Numbered from the stretch's first letter, positions 11,585 through 23,773 are shown. The stretch is 50,419 bases of DNA from Hypsibius dujardini (GCA_001579985.1 LRSR01011775.1:1-50419), one strand, 5' to 3'. The notes: a model not told the origin generated them from the sequence alone. Program-made: numbers and translations.

Positions 11585-11742
11585 CACAGGCAGACAGACA
11601 GCCAGCCAGCAAGCCATATACAGACAGTCAGACAGACAGAGAGTCCAACAGATAGACAAGGAGACTTACCGGTACATACCGACCGAGAGATAACCAGCGA
11701 GGTAGGCAGGTTGGCAGACACACAAACAGACAAACAGACATG
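11585..11742. repeat. Degenerate (CAGA)n array
   Basis: CAGACAGACAG-type words mixed with GGCAG, CCAGC and CAAACAGA variants on the plus strand. Confidence 0.8.
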
Positions 11743-12481
11743 GAAGAAAACCCAAACTGAATTGGTTCCTCGCCTCAACGCGTGAATGAAAAATGTATAA
11801 ATAAATAAAACAGTCGACACAGCGATTAATTCACTGATTCAATGATTGAACCTGCAAGCCTGTTCCAGACACATACTTTTAACTGTCCGCAGGGAATGCC
11901 TGCGTCATATAAGGCTTACCAATGGGCAATAGTTAACCGGACGGGTAAATACAGTTTTTTAATGAATACAGACCATACCGGCACCTCGCGCTGCTCTCTC
12001 ATCCGTCTGAACCAACCTCCACCAATCTCTTTGTACACAACCATGCAAAACAAAAGATTTTGAAATTCGGACTTTAAAATAACCCCCCGCTCGTAACTCC
12101 GCTAATAAGACATCCAACACTACCAGCAGTACACAGAAAAAGAAGAAGAAGAAGAAGTAAGAGGGTGTGAAAAGCGCTCTTGCGCTTCCTTCCACCGCCA
12201 CCACCGACAGGTGGTATGTGGAAGAAAGAAGCCTGACAACAGCGACTGCGCGGGCATGATAAGCTAATGAATCAAAGAGAAGATAAATAACAAGAGAGAT
12301 AGGCAGGAAGGGGGATGGGAATCGTCTCCCGAATCATCCCTCATCCATCCACAGACATTGTCAAGGGATGCGCAGGTATCTCTGCTTCCGCTCTGCTCAG
12401 GCATTTATCCCAATCCGCACCACCACCAACAACACCACCAACACCGGCAACAGTCCATCCACACAGAGAAGAATCCAAATC

Positions 12482-12518
12482 CCGTGTGTGTGAGTGAGTG
12501 TGTGTGTGTGTGTGTGTT
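12482..12518. repeat. (GT)n microsatellite
   Basis: Runs of GTGTGTGT interrupted by GAGTGAG. Confidence 0.85.
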
Positions 12519-12799
12519 CGGGGCGCAAAAAATATGCCAAGAGAAGCGGAGAAACCACCATCACCGACGATGTCGTCGCATGTTATCCAGTCCGAATCCA
12601 TTCCGAAGTGTGTGGGTTGGGTATCCATAATGTCTCGGTCCCGTCGGCGGCGAGGAGACGAGTGCGGGAAATAAAAAGTGGTATGTCCAGCCACATTGGC
12701 GGTGGCGGCTACTTCTTGTCGTCGCCCTGATCGTTGGGCCGTGCCGAGGGTAGTGATTTATTCTAACGAGGAGGAAAACAAACATAATTTAATGGGCAG

Positions 12800-12887
12800 A
12801 TAGATAAATGGCCAAACAGGTAGACACAGGTAGGCAGACAGACAGACGGACAGGCATACGGAAACAGACAGGCAGACAGCCAGGCAT

Positions 12888-12940
<53 letters not shown>

Positions 12941-13195
12941 TAAATGGGCAAATCTACCTAAAGGAAGTGAAAAAACAAGTAAAACAGACAAAGAGAGAGA
13001 GACCGGCATCTGCGGAGGAGATACACCGACCGAGAGACATGCAGAAATATACGCCTACACCCTAGCAGATAGAAAGGCAAACTTGTACACATAGATGAAC
13101 AACTGACAGACATACAGATAGATTGTCGGTAGAAAAAGACATTTACAGACAATCACAGATGCTAACAAAGAGACAGATTGACAGACAGAGAAATC
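12800..13195. repeat. (CAGA)n array with a perfect core
   Basis: The core at about 12892-12942 is uninterrupted CAGA. Flanks are diverged CAGG, CAGATA and GACAGAC variants reaching into the last GSK3 exon near 13143-13195. Confidence 0.85.
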
Positions 13196-16100
13196 TAACA
13201 ATAAGCATAAAGGGTGTACATGGATGAAGCTCAGCGGCGGTAAAAGAGATGGCGCTTACTCTGTCGGGACTGGATACGGAAGCGGCAGGCAATCCAGCAG
13301 CTCCGGGTCGCGTCATCAAATACTCTCGGAGACGGTGTGGAAGCAGGGCTTCCCTCACGTCGGGCTGTATTGCGAGCTCTGCAAAAAAAGCACGGGAATC
13401 TGCAATCTCCCGTTGATTTGTGTCTATCGATCTGATCATTAGAAAAACAGCTTTACCTTCTTCCGTGAAGTTGAAGAGTGCAGGCAGTTCGCGTCCATTT
13501 GGCAGCAATGCTCCCGGCTCTCGAAGATCATCGAAAAAGGGATGAGCACACGCCTGGAGCGGAGCAAGACGGGCGTTGGGAGTGTATTCCAGCAAACGGC
13601 TAATCAACTCCAACGCCTCCTGAGCAGTTCGGGGTCGAAATACCTACAAACGCATCAAACACACGACCCATCAACACATTTATCGCGTCTGTGCCTGCCT
13701 GTCTGTCCACCTGTATATTTGATCTGCTTGCCTGACTGTCTACCTGATTGTCTGTCTGTCTGTCTGTCTGTCAAGTTCATACCTTGGCCCACGGATGCGG
13801 TTTGATCTGGGGGAACTTGAATTCGGTGTAGTTAGGGTTCATCTCTCGTATCTGCTCCCTGGACGGGGTACCGAGGACCTTGATGATCTCTACCAACTGG
13901 TCCACACCGCTGTCGCCGGGGAAAATTGGCTGGCCGAGGAGCAGTTCGGCCATCACGCAGCCGGCCGACCAGATGTCAATCATGCAGGTGTAGTCGTTAG
14001 CGCCGAATATCAGTTCCGGCGCGCGGTAGTAGCGCGAGCAGATGTAACTGACGTTGGGCTCGCCCCGAATCAGGTGCTTCGCACTGAAATCACATTAAAA
14101 GAATTTTAAAATATCTGCATATTTCTAACTCTATTAAACAGTCACTGTGTCTGTTCGTCGGCTTGCTTGTGAAGTTGTCTGATTCACAAGATCCTTGATA
14201 AAGTTGAACTGTCTGTTTGAATCAATCAATCAAGTTTCCTCTCGATTAGTATTTGTCCGAGAGGTAGGTGACGACGGTCGAAGCCTAAATGTTTGCCTGC
14301 TTGGAAGTCTAGAGCCGGATTTCATGTCTGTCTGTCTGTCTCCATGTTAAAAAGTGTGACTTTCACTTAAGTAAGAATTCCTCAATGCTGAGTAGGAATC
14401 TATGTGTCTTAACTGCCTCGATGTCAGTCAGCATGTCGGTCAATCGGTCTGTTTGTTTGTTTGTCTGTCTGTCAATCGGTCTACCTGCATGTCAATCTTT
14501 CTGTATGCAGGAAAACGTACCTTCCGAAATCACACAGCTTGAGTACGGCCGTTTCCGGGTCCAGCAGCAGATTCTGCGGTTTAATGTCCCGATGGCAGAT
14601 GCCCATGTCGTGGATGTACGCCAGCGCGCGGAACAACTGATACATGTACAGCTGTACCAACAAAACGCCAATAAGACAACGGCAGATCATTATTACAGTC
14701 GTTCAAATACATGAGAATAAACTCGTTCAAAAAAACTTGTTCAGACACCGGTAGCAGGCTCAATGCAGGCAAGCCAAACAAGTCGCAGAGAGACACACAG
14801 ACCAAGTGCAGTTCGGCTAGTTTCTTAACTCACACACAACATGCACAAGTTGTCTGTCTGTCTGTCTGCAAAGTGTAAATCTGTCTATTTGCGGCTCTTA
14901 TGCCGCACAACAGGTACAGACAAACAGATAGAAAACGGTAGACAGACATATCCAGAGGCAGACACAGGCAGATAGACATACCCAGACCCAGACATTCAGA
15001 CAGATCGGCATTTAGACACGAAGACCGATAAAATCCAGGCTCGGTCAAATGGGCAGAATCAGTAGCATCATTCAACAAAAGAAGGAACTCGTTTCAAAAA
15101 CGAGTTTCAGGCACCGGGGCACCACTCTCTTAACTCAGACAATCCCAAAAAGCCACACACCACACACACAGACCCACGCAGCGGCAAGTGTAGTTCACCT
15201 TGATGTAGATAATGGGTATGGGCTGCTTCTGTTTGCTGTAGTGACGCGCAACGCGGTACACCGTCTCGGGGATGTACTCGAGCAGGAGGTTGAGGTAGAC
15301 CTCCTCTTTGTCCGTCTGGGAGAAGAAAAAGTACTTCAGCAGGACAATGTTGCAGTGCTCCAGTTGGCGCATTATTTGCAACTCGCGATTCTGCAATTAG
15401 ACAGACAAGGGAGGCATGAGAGGATGAGGGTGTTGAGAGTGTGTTCACACAGTTCCCTATATAACGTAAACCTCCATCGCTGCATTGCATCATAAGCTAA
15501 TAGACAAATGAGGTAACTAACTTCACATTGACACAAACAAGTTACAGTGTGAATGTTAAGTAAACAAAATAAAATGGAAGCGCCACAAGTGCTGACTCTA
15601 CGACCAGAGATTAAAAGTAGGATGCGTAACTGTCTGACTGTCGATCTGTCTGACTGTCGATCTGTCTGAATGTCTGTCTGCCTGGGTATGTCTAGCTGTC
15701 AGTCTGCCTGTCTCTGGGTCTATCTGTCGGTCTGTGCCCTGCTGTACCTATCTATGATCAGAGTAAAAGTAAGATGTGAAACAGTTCTCTATCAAAATTC
15801 CTGAGCTCCCTATCCTCCAGTCAAGTAAAAAATGACGCACCAATATTAAATACGATCCCTGTGAAAGATTGTAATACAATTGACCGAAAGGTATTGTATA
15901 TGCAAAAAGTAATATAAAATAAATAATTAATTAAAAATAAAATAGCCGGAAAAGAAAGTAAAATTACATAAATAAACCAGAAATCCCAAAGAAAACCGCC
16001 AAAACAATCCTGACTAATTCAATAAAATGTTTTAACTGATTCGCTCGTGAATTGTGAAATTCAAAGGAAAATCTCTAGGGGGGCGGAGTTAGGGGTACCG

Positions 16101-16510
16101 GTCAAGCACTTCAGGTCAGTCGCAGAAATGCTCACGACAAGAACCATTCCAAGTAAAAAACTTTTCACATCAATCACCATTAATTCCGACCTGGATCGAG
16201 ATGGAAGAGAGATATACTAATATTATTGGACATTTTTTAAAAAATCGAGGATTCTCTACAGACAGATCTTCTGGAGTTGTGGAAATCCAGTCAATAAAAA
16301 TTAATATGAACCAAACTGCTAAAACTAGCTTTCGATCTTCCCTGAGATACCTAAGGAACAGAAAAAAAAAAACTTGATCGTTCACCAACAAAAGGATTCA
16401 AGTTTAGTAAAACGAATGAAAAGGAATCAAACGGACAACCAATCAGCCCATCAAGCAATCAACCATTGAAACATCGAAGAGTCTATTACCGACGTTGTCG
16501 TCACCAATGA

Positions 16511-16570
<60 letters not shown>

Positions 16571-18720
16571 CGGCTCTTTGTCGATCTACCTTGAAGCGCT
16601 TATCCTGGAGGACTTTCTTGATGGCGACCAGCTCCTGCGTCTCCATGAGCCGCGCCTGGTAGACCACCCCGAAGGAGCCGTTGCCGATGACCTTGAGGTC
16701 GGCGTATGAGACCTCAACGTATTCGGTGTCGTTGGCAGCAGTCTGCTTGCCGCGTGTTGCCACCACCGTGTGCACTTTGAGACCATCTCGCGCTGCAAGG
16801 GCAGTCAAAAAGAACAGAATGATATATATGTACACGATATAAAGGTCAGAGAAAGAGGCATGGCATGGCACATTCCTAGAAGCTGCTGTCGCAAATGATA
16901 AGATGCCGCTCACGGTGGACGATTTGTTGGCCGATGGGTACAGAGGAAATGAAATTACAATACCGTATACCAATCACCTTCGGTTTACATGAACAATGTG
17001 CAAAGAGTGCTTGCAAAAAACACATTTAAAAATGCAGGTCTGATGCAATGCTAAACTAAGCACCCATACGTCTCTCTTTGGTGTTGTTTAATTAACGTGT
17101 TTGAATTTGGATAAAATGTCATTTAAATTTAAACACACCGGCAAAATTTATTCAAAAGAAAAGCCACATTTAAAAAAATTTAAATAAAATATTATGTTTT
17201 AAAGTAAATTATAGATTTTAAATAGGGTTAGTATTATATTCTCGAGTCTTTAATAAAAAAATATGTCATGTAAAATAATTTATACTGAATAATTTAATAA
17301 AGTTATGAAAAAAAACCCTACAATATTTCAATAATCGTTCCCAAATCTAATAAAGATTCCAGCATTTGGAAATGTTACCTCAGACTTAACATTTTTAAAC
17401 ACTGCAACTTAATGACACATATTTATTATTTTAAAAAGCCTTTTCAGATTTTCAACAAATTCTGTTGCGCTTTTAAATATTTAATATTTAAATATCCTAA
17501 TACAGTATCCCAAAATATTCTTTCCGCTTCCCAACATTCTAACAATTGAAAAATACTCCTCAATCTTTCTCATTTCGAATCAAATACCGAAATCCCTTAA
17601 AACGAAACGTCTTTACCATTGAAAAATTAATCAGACAGAAAGAAGTAGATGTACCACTCAATCGCACAATCAAGCGGCGGAGCGAGTCACCGGTAACCAG
17701 AGGCAAGGAAATAAACGAATCCATCAATCAATCTATCAATAGTTAATCCATCCATCAATCCATCAATCCATCAATCAATAGTTAATGATAAAACTGAGTG
17801 AAAAAAAAGGAAAGGAGGATGGCCAACAAAGTAAATAGTTTTTTCGCTTGCGCGTAACAGCTCGACCGTACCTAACAGTGTCAAATTAAAAGCAACACAG
17901 GGTATCAAAATCGATCCGCAGACACAGAGTCCAAGCAGAAAAAGAGCAGTAAGAAGATGAAAAATGAAAGTGAAATTTCAACTGCCCGATAGGTGGATCG
18001 ATCAAAGCGGGATACCGCATAGTTGATAAAGTAAAACATTTCATGAATTCAACAAATAAATCCATAAAGCTATTTAGGAGAAAAGAGGAATTTCTTAATG
18101 CGGAATAACTGGGTGATGACAGGAGTTCAAGAAGCAATAAACAAAAGCAACATCAGGAGACGGCTTGCAACAATCAACCAATCAAGGGACTACAAGATAA
18201 AACACTAGCAAACTAATTTTCCGTTCAAGATCGACCGACTCAATCCAACAATCAACCATGGTTTTCAATGAAGATCTGATTAAAACAAACAAAAACCACG
18301 AAATCCCGCAAGAGAAAACACTCAACTAGTAGGTTCCTATCCAGTTAACTTAAAATAATACAATAAAACCTCATATTGTTTTGCAAACTAAGAACCAGGC
18401 AATTTTTCTGGAAAAACGTAAAATCAACCAATCAAACGACTGCTGTTCATCGGCGCACCAACTCCCAACCAAATCAACCAATCAACCACAGTCGTACACA
18501 CGCAACTTCGAAGTGGCACTGAAAACTCACACTTACTAATGGTTCTGACACTACCTCCGACGGCGTTATTCGCCGCGGCAGGTGATGCCACAGCTGCAGG
18601 GGCTGCTGCTGCTGATGTGGCCGCCCTTGCTGCTCCGGAATTGCTCATCCCAACGGGTGCAGAGGCAGCTGCCACCACGAGGCCACTACTTCCGAATGCG
18701 CTGTTGAAGAAACTGTTCAT
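13143..18720 (-). CDS. GSK3: Glycogen synthase kinase 3 (shaggy)
   Basis: Exons 18537-18720, 16590-16792, 15199-15390, 14521-14651, 13783-14083, 13457-13643 and 13143-13378 join in phase to 477 residues. The kinase domain has the glycine loop GNGSFGVVY (98-106), catalytic Lys120 in VAIKK, HRD at 213-215, DFG at 234-236, and the activating tyrosine Tyr250 in [14 protein letters not shown]. These match GSK3 closely. The family is a Ser/Thr kinase acting on primed substrates in Wnt, insulin and glycogen control. The N-terminus is Ala/Ser-rich and lacks the RPRTTSFAE inhibitory motif of vertebrate GSK3. The last-exon acceptor was placed at 13378 because it gives EELAIQP, in line with family QELSSNP; an acceptor 20-odd bases upstream is possible. 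The last 16 or so codons come from CAGA/CTGT-type sequence, so the true C-terminus is uncertain. Neighbouring introns contain tetranucleotide arrays. Confidence 0.93.
13700..13772. repeat. (CTGT)n array in GSK3 intron 5
   Basis: Degenerate CTGCCTGTCTGTC passing into perfect CTGT just before the exon 5 donor at 13783. Confidence 0.8.
14315..14500. repeat. Degenerate (CTGT)n arrays in GSK3 intron 4
   Basis: Short CTGT and TTTG/TCAG/TCGG variants at 14323-14341 and 14430-14500, immediately downstream of exon 4 in gene orientation. Confidence 0.75.
14847..15020. repeat. Adjacent (CTGT)n and (CAGA)n arrays in GSK3 intron 3
   Basis: A short CTGT run at 14850-14868 is followed by degenerate CAGA from about 14915 to 15010. 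The two are complementary and could pair within one transcript. Confidence 0.75.
15630..15745. repeat. Degenerate (CTGT)n array in GSK3 intron 2
   Basis: CTGACTGTCGATCTGTCTGA is repeated twice, followed by CTGT variants. Confidence 0.75.
16510..16568. repeat. Perfect (CTGT)n array in GSK3 intron 2
   Basis: About 14 uninterrupted CTGT units begin only 20 bp into the intron, next to the exon 2 donor at 16590. Confidence 0.9.
16793..18536 (-). other. GSK3 intron 1
   Basis: An intron of about 1.7 kb, strongly AT-rich at 17000-17520, with (AATC)n words at 17710-17785. No nested gene is supported. Confidence 0.7.
17705..17785. repeat. (AATC)n array
   Basis: Repeated ATCAATCAATC and CCATCAAT words. 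This is the second tetranucleotide family of the window; more copies lie at 22155-22185, 22495-22655, 22990-23140 and 29418-29440. Confidence 0.8.
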
Positions 18721-20544
18721 CTACACAGCCCACACACCGGACTCTTTTTCCCCCACCCGCGCTTCACTGCCGCCGTCGTCGGCTTCCACAATCTCCAATT
18801 CTGCTCGTTTCTATCACACGCGTGGTAACCGACGACGTCACCTGGAACAGAGGAAAAACACGCTATTGGCAAATGTACCTTGCGATTGCGATTGCGATTC
18901 CATGAATGCATATCATTGAACATTTTGTCTTTACTCGACGGTATTTTTTTGGAAACTCTGTTCCTCAACAACTTAATTTCCGGCTTACAGGGCTGCGCAT
19001 TTGTTTTTCGACAATCGGGTGCGGTACGGTTATAGCAATCATCATACAAACGATCTATACTTATGCCTGCCAAGGGAAAAATGTCCCATACTGAAAACAA
19101 AGTTGAAATACGAAAGCTAGTCGCTTTTTTGATTGGCATTTGATGGGAAATCAGACTTGTTACAAGAAAATGGCAAATCAAAGCGGGCGTGTTCACGGGA
19201 AGATGGGGATATACTTTCTCCAAGGCATAATGGTCTATGCAGGAGTACTATAGGAAAAAAATTCACCCACACCAGCACCTACAGTTTGATTGATGAATGA
19301 GAAAAATGTCCGATATATGATAAGCTGCAATTGCTGGTGAAAAAGATGGAGTGTCCGGGAGTGGGATTGGAAAATTGTTCCAGTGGTTGGTTGCTTGGTG
19401 GGGAAGAAGGCGTCGTTGACGTCGATGGCAGCATACGAAGCATACGCCAAGGGAAGGGGCCGTACAGGATGCTGCTGTTTTTCACGGTAGTAATATCACC
19501 GTCATCGTGTCATATGGTTTGCGGTTTTGGCCGCGTCGTCCTTCCGTCCTTTCGTCCGTTAGAACGGCATCATGTCAATGTGCTCTGCGCGCGTTCAAAA
19601 GTCTGGAAGAATTTTCTGGGGGGAATACGAAAGAACCGATACTCCCTCGCACATATGATTTCGTGCAACACAGTGTGGTGGTGGTGTGTCTCAAAAATAT
19701 GTGGGCCAACACGGGATCGATAGGGAGAGGAGGGGAAGGAAATGGCAAGGTTGACTCGAATTTTGGAACACCGAGCGAACAACCGACAAGAGAGAGGCGC
19801 AAGCAGAGAAAGGACCCAGCAGCTTGGCCTCACGTGCATTTTCTCTCGCTTTGCCAGCTGCTGCACTTTCCCTCTCTCTCGTCTGCTGACGGTCACACAC
19901 TACCCGGGACGAACTCCTTTATCACTCTCAGTCAATCTGGTGGGCGCAGCGCCTACGCTATTCCCAAGCACACATTGTTTGGGCTACGCCTACAGGGTCC
20001 AAGGGAAAGTTCGAGATTCAATTGCGAACCTTTAATTTTAAAAGATCAGACAGAATTCACACGGCACGGTCGTGAAAAAAATGTTGATGTGAAATATGTT
20101 TTTACGTAAAATGCTTGCTCAGAAAGTTTTTGTGGGCTTAGTTTTCAAGCGGCTATAACCTAAAAAACAAGGGAAGGTTTAGGCGCGATCCCTGTCGCAA
20201 TTTGAGTGATTCATCACGTTCACAAAGGGCGGATAATGATGAATGGGAATGAATGGTCCGAGAGTGAGAGAAGACAACCGCGCCACACACCCTATTTCCA
20301 ACCAATCACAATTTTGATTGCTGCTTTTTTTATTTAATTGGAATGCGGTCAGCCAGGCATCGCTCTACTTTTTTAGGGCGCCGAAAAAGATTCTCATTGC
20401 GAGATTCAGAATGCCTAAAAGAGGTAAGACACACACAAACACAAACACAGAGTTCCGAAGAGGTTCGGCACTCGTACATAAGACGGAGCAAGCAGTGAAG
20501 AGAAAAAAGCACCGGACGTAGATTGCGTTGTGAAGAATGGAGTT
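18721..20544. other. Intergenic region: GSK3 5' flank and HIBADH 3' flank
   Basis: It should contain the GSK3 promoter just right of 18720 and the HIBADH 3' UTR left of 20545. A short (CGATTG)3 repeat lies near 18880. A 200-codon plus-strand open frame at 19507-20109 has no recognisable domain and is not called. No clear TATA box was seen. Confidence 0.55.
20329..20334 (-). promoter_or_regulatory. Possible HIBADH poly(A) signal
   Basis: AATAAA on the minus strand about 210 bases downstream of the HIBADH stop codon. The position is plausible, but no cleavage evidence is available. Confidence 0.35.
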
Positions 20545-23445
20545 TCACTTCTTAGGCTCAACCGGTGGAAGACCCTCCTGGAAGAACTGGTAGATCGATG
20601 AGAAATCTTTGCCGCCGTAACCCTTCGTGATGAGGATGCGGTAGAGTTGATGGGCCAAGCTGCCCATCGGAGTGGGCGACATGGTGGCCGTCGAGGCATT
20701 TTGAGCGAGTCCAAGATCCTGCGAAAAGAACATTCAGACGCTTTAATAACTTTGCTACAAATAAGAAGAGTATTGACATGCATTAACTACTTGTCTGCCT
20801 CTTTCTCTGTTTATTTATCTGCCTGACTGCTTGCCTATTTCCATACTTATCTGTCTGTCTGTCTGTCTGTCTGTCTGATCTGTCTGTCTGTCTGTCTGTC
20901 TGTCTGTGTCTGTCTGTCTGTCTGTCTGCCTGTCTGCCTGTCTGCCTGCCATCCTGTGTGTATGTCTGTCAGTCTTTCTACCGTTTCCACTATCTGTCTG
21001 CCAACGTGTACAGTACGGGCACTTATCCACTTGCCTTAGCCATTAAGTTATTGACAAAGCCACCGTCATAGTTATTGCAGGAAGGGGTTCCCGGCTTGAT
21101 GCCTGGAACTGGATTGTAAGTGTCGCTGCAAAGTGAGAAGAAGGACCACGACATATCAAGAGAGATATAAATACTACCTAATGTAGATAAATAGGCAAAA
21201 AACGAACAGAACATTTTACCTGGACCAGCAACGTCCAGAGCTGGTGTTGATAATTCCGGCTAACACTTTCGAATCAAGTCCCAACCTGAAATACGCATGC
21301 GCAAGTGAGACTTGAATTCGGCAAACATAATGTGATAAAACAAGCAGACTTTAGTTGCAGGCTGGTTAAACAACAAAATAAATAGAAGAAATACTATTTT
21401 TTTTATTATTTTAATTATTAATCTAAAATTGTTGTATATTTCATTAAAATTCAAAATTGAAAGATAATTACAGCTATAAAACAAAATAATTTGATTCTCT
21501 GAATTAAAAATAAAGAAAATGTATTTCTTTTCTATCCCAAAAATGCTCCAATAATTTCAGATATACTGTGCTTCAATAATAGTCTTGCTTAAAATAATCA
21601 TTGAAAGACAGTTCAGCAGCGCCACCTGCAGACCAAATCAACAGTTCACTTAGTTTTATGTACCTAGTTCCCAAATTCATCGTCTCCGCCACCCCGACCA
21701 TGGAAATTGCCATCAGCATGTTGTTGCAGATTTTCGCCGCTTCTCCCATGCCCACTCCCCCGCAATGTACCACGTTCTTGCCCATGTGCAGTAGGAGCGT
21801 TTTTATCCCGGCAAATTTGGCCTCCTCGCAGCCGACCATAAACGTCAATGTCGCATCCTTTGCGCCACCAACACCTATAACCGAGCAAAAACAGTCCCAA
21901 TCAGAAGGCTCTCTAATAGAAGTGGGCATTGGAACACTGGGTCTTTTATAAATTATTACCACCGGATACTGGTGCGTCAACAAACGTGGCGCCTTTAGCA
22001 TCAGCTTTAGCAGCAATCTCTTTCGTTGTAGCTGGGTCGATGGTGCTGCTATCTATTAGCAGCGTTCCCGGCCGAACATTTCTTAAACAAGCCACAAGAC
22101 TTTGGTATAGTACTAGCTAGCAAAAAAACACAGGATACTTCTAAATAACCAATGATTGCTTGATCAATCAATCAACCAATCAAGCCAAAAGCAAAACAGT
22201 TTAAAGCATAAGGATTTGATTTAAAAGTATGGAAAACGGTCTTTATTAAAACGAAATTTGGTTGAAGAAAATCTTTTTTTTGCAAAAATATTTAAAATCA
22301 GCACCTAATCTTATGCTTATATCAGATTTAGCAAAAATAAGAAACTGCAAATCCCTTCGTTAGTCAGTAAAATTTACATGTACTAGTACATTTAAATCAA
22401 CAGTACAACAGCAAAACCCTTGTGTTCATTGCAAATAAATGGGAAAACAAATTTCAATTAAATGCAAACATTTTACACTTAAAGTTGTTTCCAGTCAATC
22501 CATCCATGAATCAAACTACCAACCATGATAATGGGTAAAAGACAGAACAAATACACTCATCAACCACAGCAATCAATCAATCAATCAACGTAGTACCAAC
22601 CGTGATAATGGGTAAAGGACAACAAATACACTCAACAAGCACATCAATCAATCAATGTAGAATGGATGCTAAAATCTCCACTGGCTCCACCAACTTTAAT
22701 AATCCGCTGTCGCAGTTGTACACCTGCAGCACGTGCGGTGAGGAAGGCAGCATGGTGATGATCCTGTCACAGCTTTCGGCCACTTCCGACGCGGACCGTG
22801 CGGCCGTCGCACCCAACGCCTCCAAACGCGCGACCGCCTCGGGATAAACGTCATGCACCACGAGGGAATGCCCGTTTTTAATTAAATTCTGCGCCATATG
22901 TGTGCCCATATTACCTGAATGGAAATATTAAGACACATGTGGTTGAATAAAAACGTATATGAAAGCAATATCAAATTTAAATGAAATTATTGTCAAATAG
23001 ATTTTAGTCAAGCCAATGAAATCAAGTCAATCAAGCAAAAGTAAATCTGAAATCAAGTTAATCAATCAAGCCAATCAAACAAAAGTTAGTCAATCAAGTT
23101 AATCAAGCAAAGTTGCTTGACTATCAATCAGCCAATCAACCGTACATATTCCTCAACAGTTAAATTTTGTGAAACTTCAATTAATTAGCAAAGCAAACGC
23201 TTGCGCCCATATCTCGGTAAATGATTCAATCATCAACACATACCAAGTCCGATGAAGCCAACTCGACTTTTTCCTGCCTGTGTAGCTAATGTCCGGACAT
23301 CTAAACAAAGCAAAACCATGCAAATTGACAGTTCTGATATAAGACAAATAAATTGCAATTGTTTTGCACTTTGAGAGTTCACTGTACACCGGTAAAACTT
23401 ACACTTATGCGAGAACTGAAGGATTAACTGCCGGGTTGCCAACAT
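20545..23445 (-). CDS. HIBADH: 3-hydroxyisobutyrate dehydrogenase, mitochondrial
   Basis: Eight exons (23403-23445, 23244-23300, 22695-22914, 21960-22081, 21664-21874, 21220-21285, 21035-21125, 20545-20718) join in phase to 327 residues, the usual family size. The start is the ATG at 23445, which opens a basic, hydrophobic presequence ([14 protein letters not shown]) of mitochondrial type. The Rossmann fold shows VGFIGLGNMG (28-37), then [10 protein letters not shown] (114-123), DAPVSGG (142-148), and the catalytic helix [10 protein letters not shown] with Lys195 and Asn199. [16 protein letters not shown] and KDFSSIYQF follow near the end. The family oxidises 3-hydroxyisobutyrate to methylmalonate semialdehyde with NAD+ in valine breakdown in the matrix. 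The exon 7 donor is GC (AAG|GCAAGT) and the exon 3 donor (AA|GTTGGT) is weak, but both are required by phase and by family sequence. Confidence 0.93.
20790..21000. repeat. (CTGT)n array in HIBADH intron 7
   Basis: Mostly perfect CTGT at 20849-20925 with CTGC and CTGA variants outside. It fills most of the GC-AG intron. Confidence 0.85.
22495..22655. repeat. (AATC)n array and local duplication in HIBADH intron 3
   Basis: The block CCATGATAATGGGTAAA...ACAAATACACTCA...AATCAATC (about 22522-22585) is repeated at about 22600-22655 with small changes. The copies are separated and followed by AATC runs. Confidence 0.7.
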
Positions 23446-23626
23446 CTTGCTGATGAATTCGGATAATTTCACTTACAATATATTATTTAGAAAACTGATG
23501 ATAAGCCATGCCAAGCGGCTCAGTTGATCGTTAAATGAAGTCAGCTGATTGGTCCACTAGATGCAATCCCAACGCTCGATTGTTTGATTGTATTGAATCG
23601 GTTTCGGAGTAAAGGAAAGGAACAAC

Positions 23627-23757
23627 GGAACAAGTCTGACAAATCACCCGAACAAGTCTAATATTTTCTTCGAATCGTGGAGCAAGTCTGATAAACCGCG
23701 AGAACAAGTGTGATAAGATACCCGAACAAGGAACAAGTCCAATAAATCACCCAAACA
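23627..23757. repeat. Degenerate tandem repeat, about 22-bp unit
   Basis: About six variants of a unit read as AACAAGTCTGATAAATCACC plus two bases, with one truncated copy (AACAAGG) and one expanded by a few bases. Confidence 0.65.
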
Positions 23758-23773
23758 GTTACGTCGGTAATAC

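Larger units (their letters stand above)
10722..13142. other. Intergenic region between C1GALT1-like 5' end and GSK3 3' end
   Basis: No supported gene. It contains an AAG microsatellite (about 12138-12157), a GT microsatellite (12482-12518) and two CAGA array regions, listed separately. Open frames here are unrelated to known domains or are readings of the repeats. Confidence 0.6.

Noticed and set aside
12341-12694. 117-codon minus-strand frame near the GT microsatellite
   Set aside because: Part of it is the GT repeat read as His-Thr; no domain and no splice partners.
19507-20109. 200-codon plus-strand open frame upstream of GSK3
   Set aside because: No recognisable domain and no repeat of a family motif; it lies in GSK3 promoter and flank DNA. 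Length alone is not enough.
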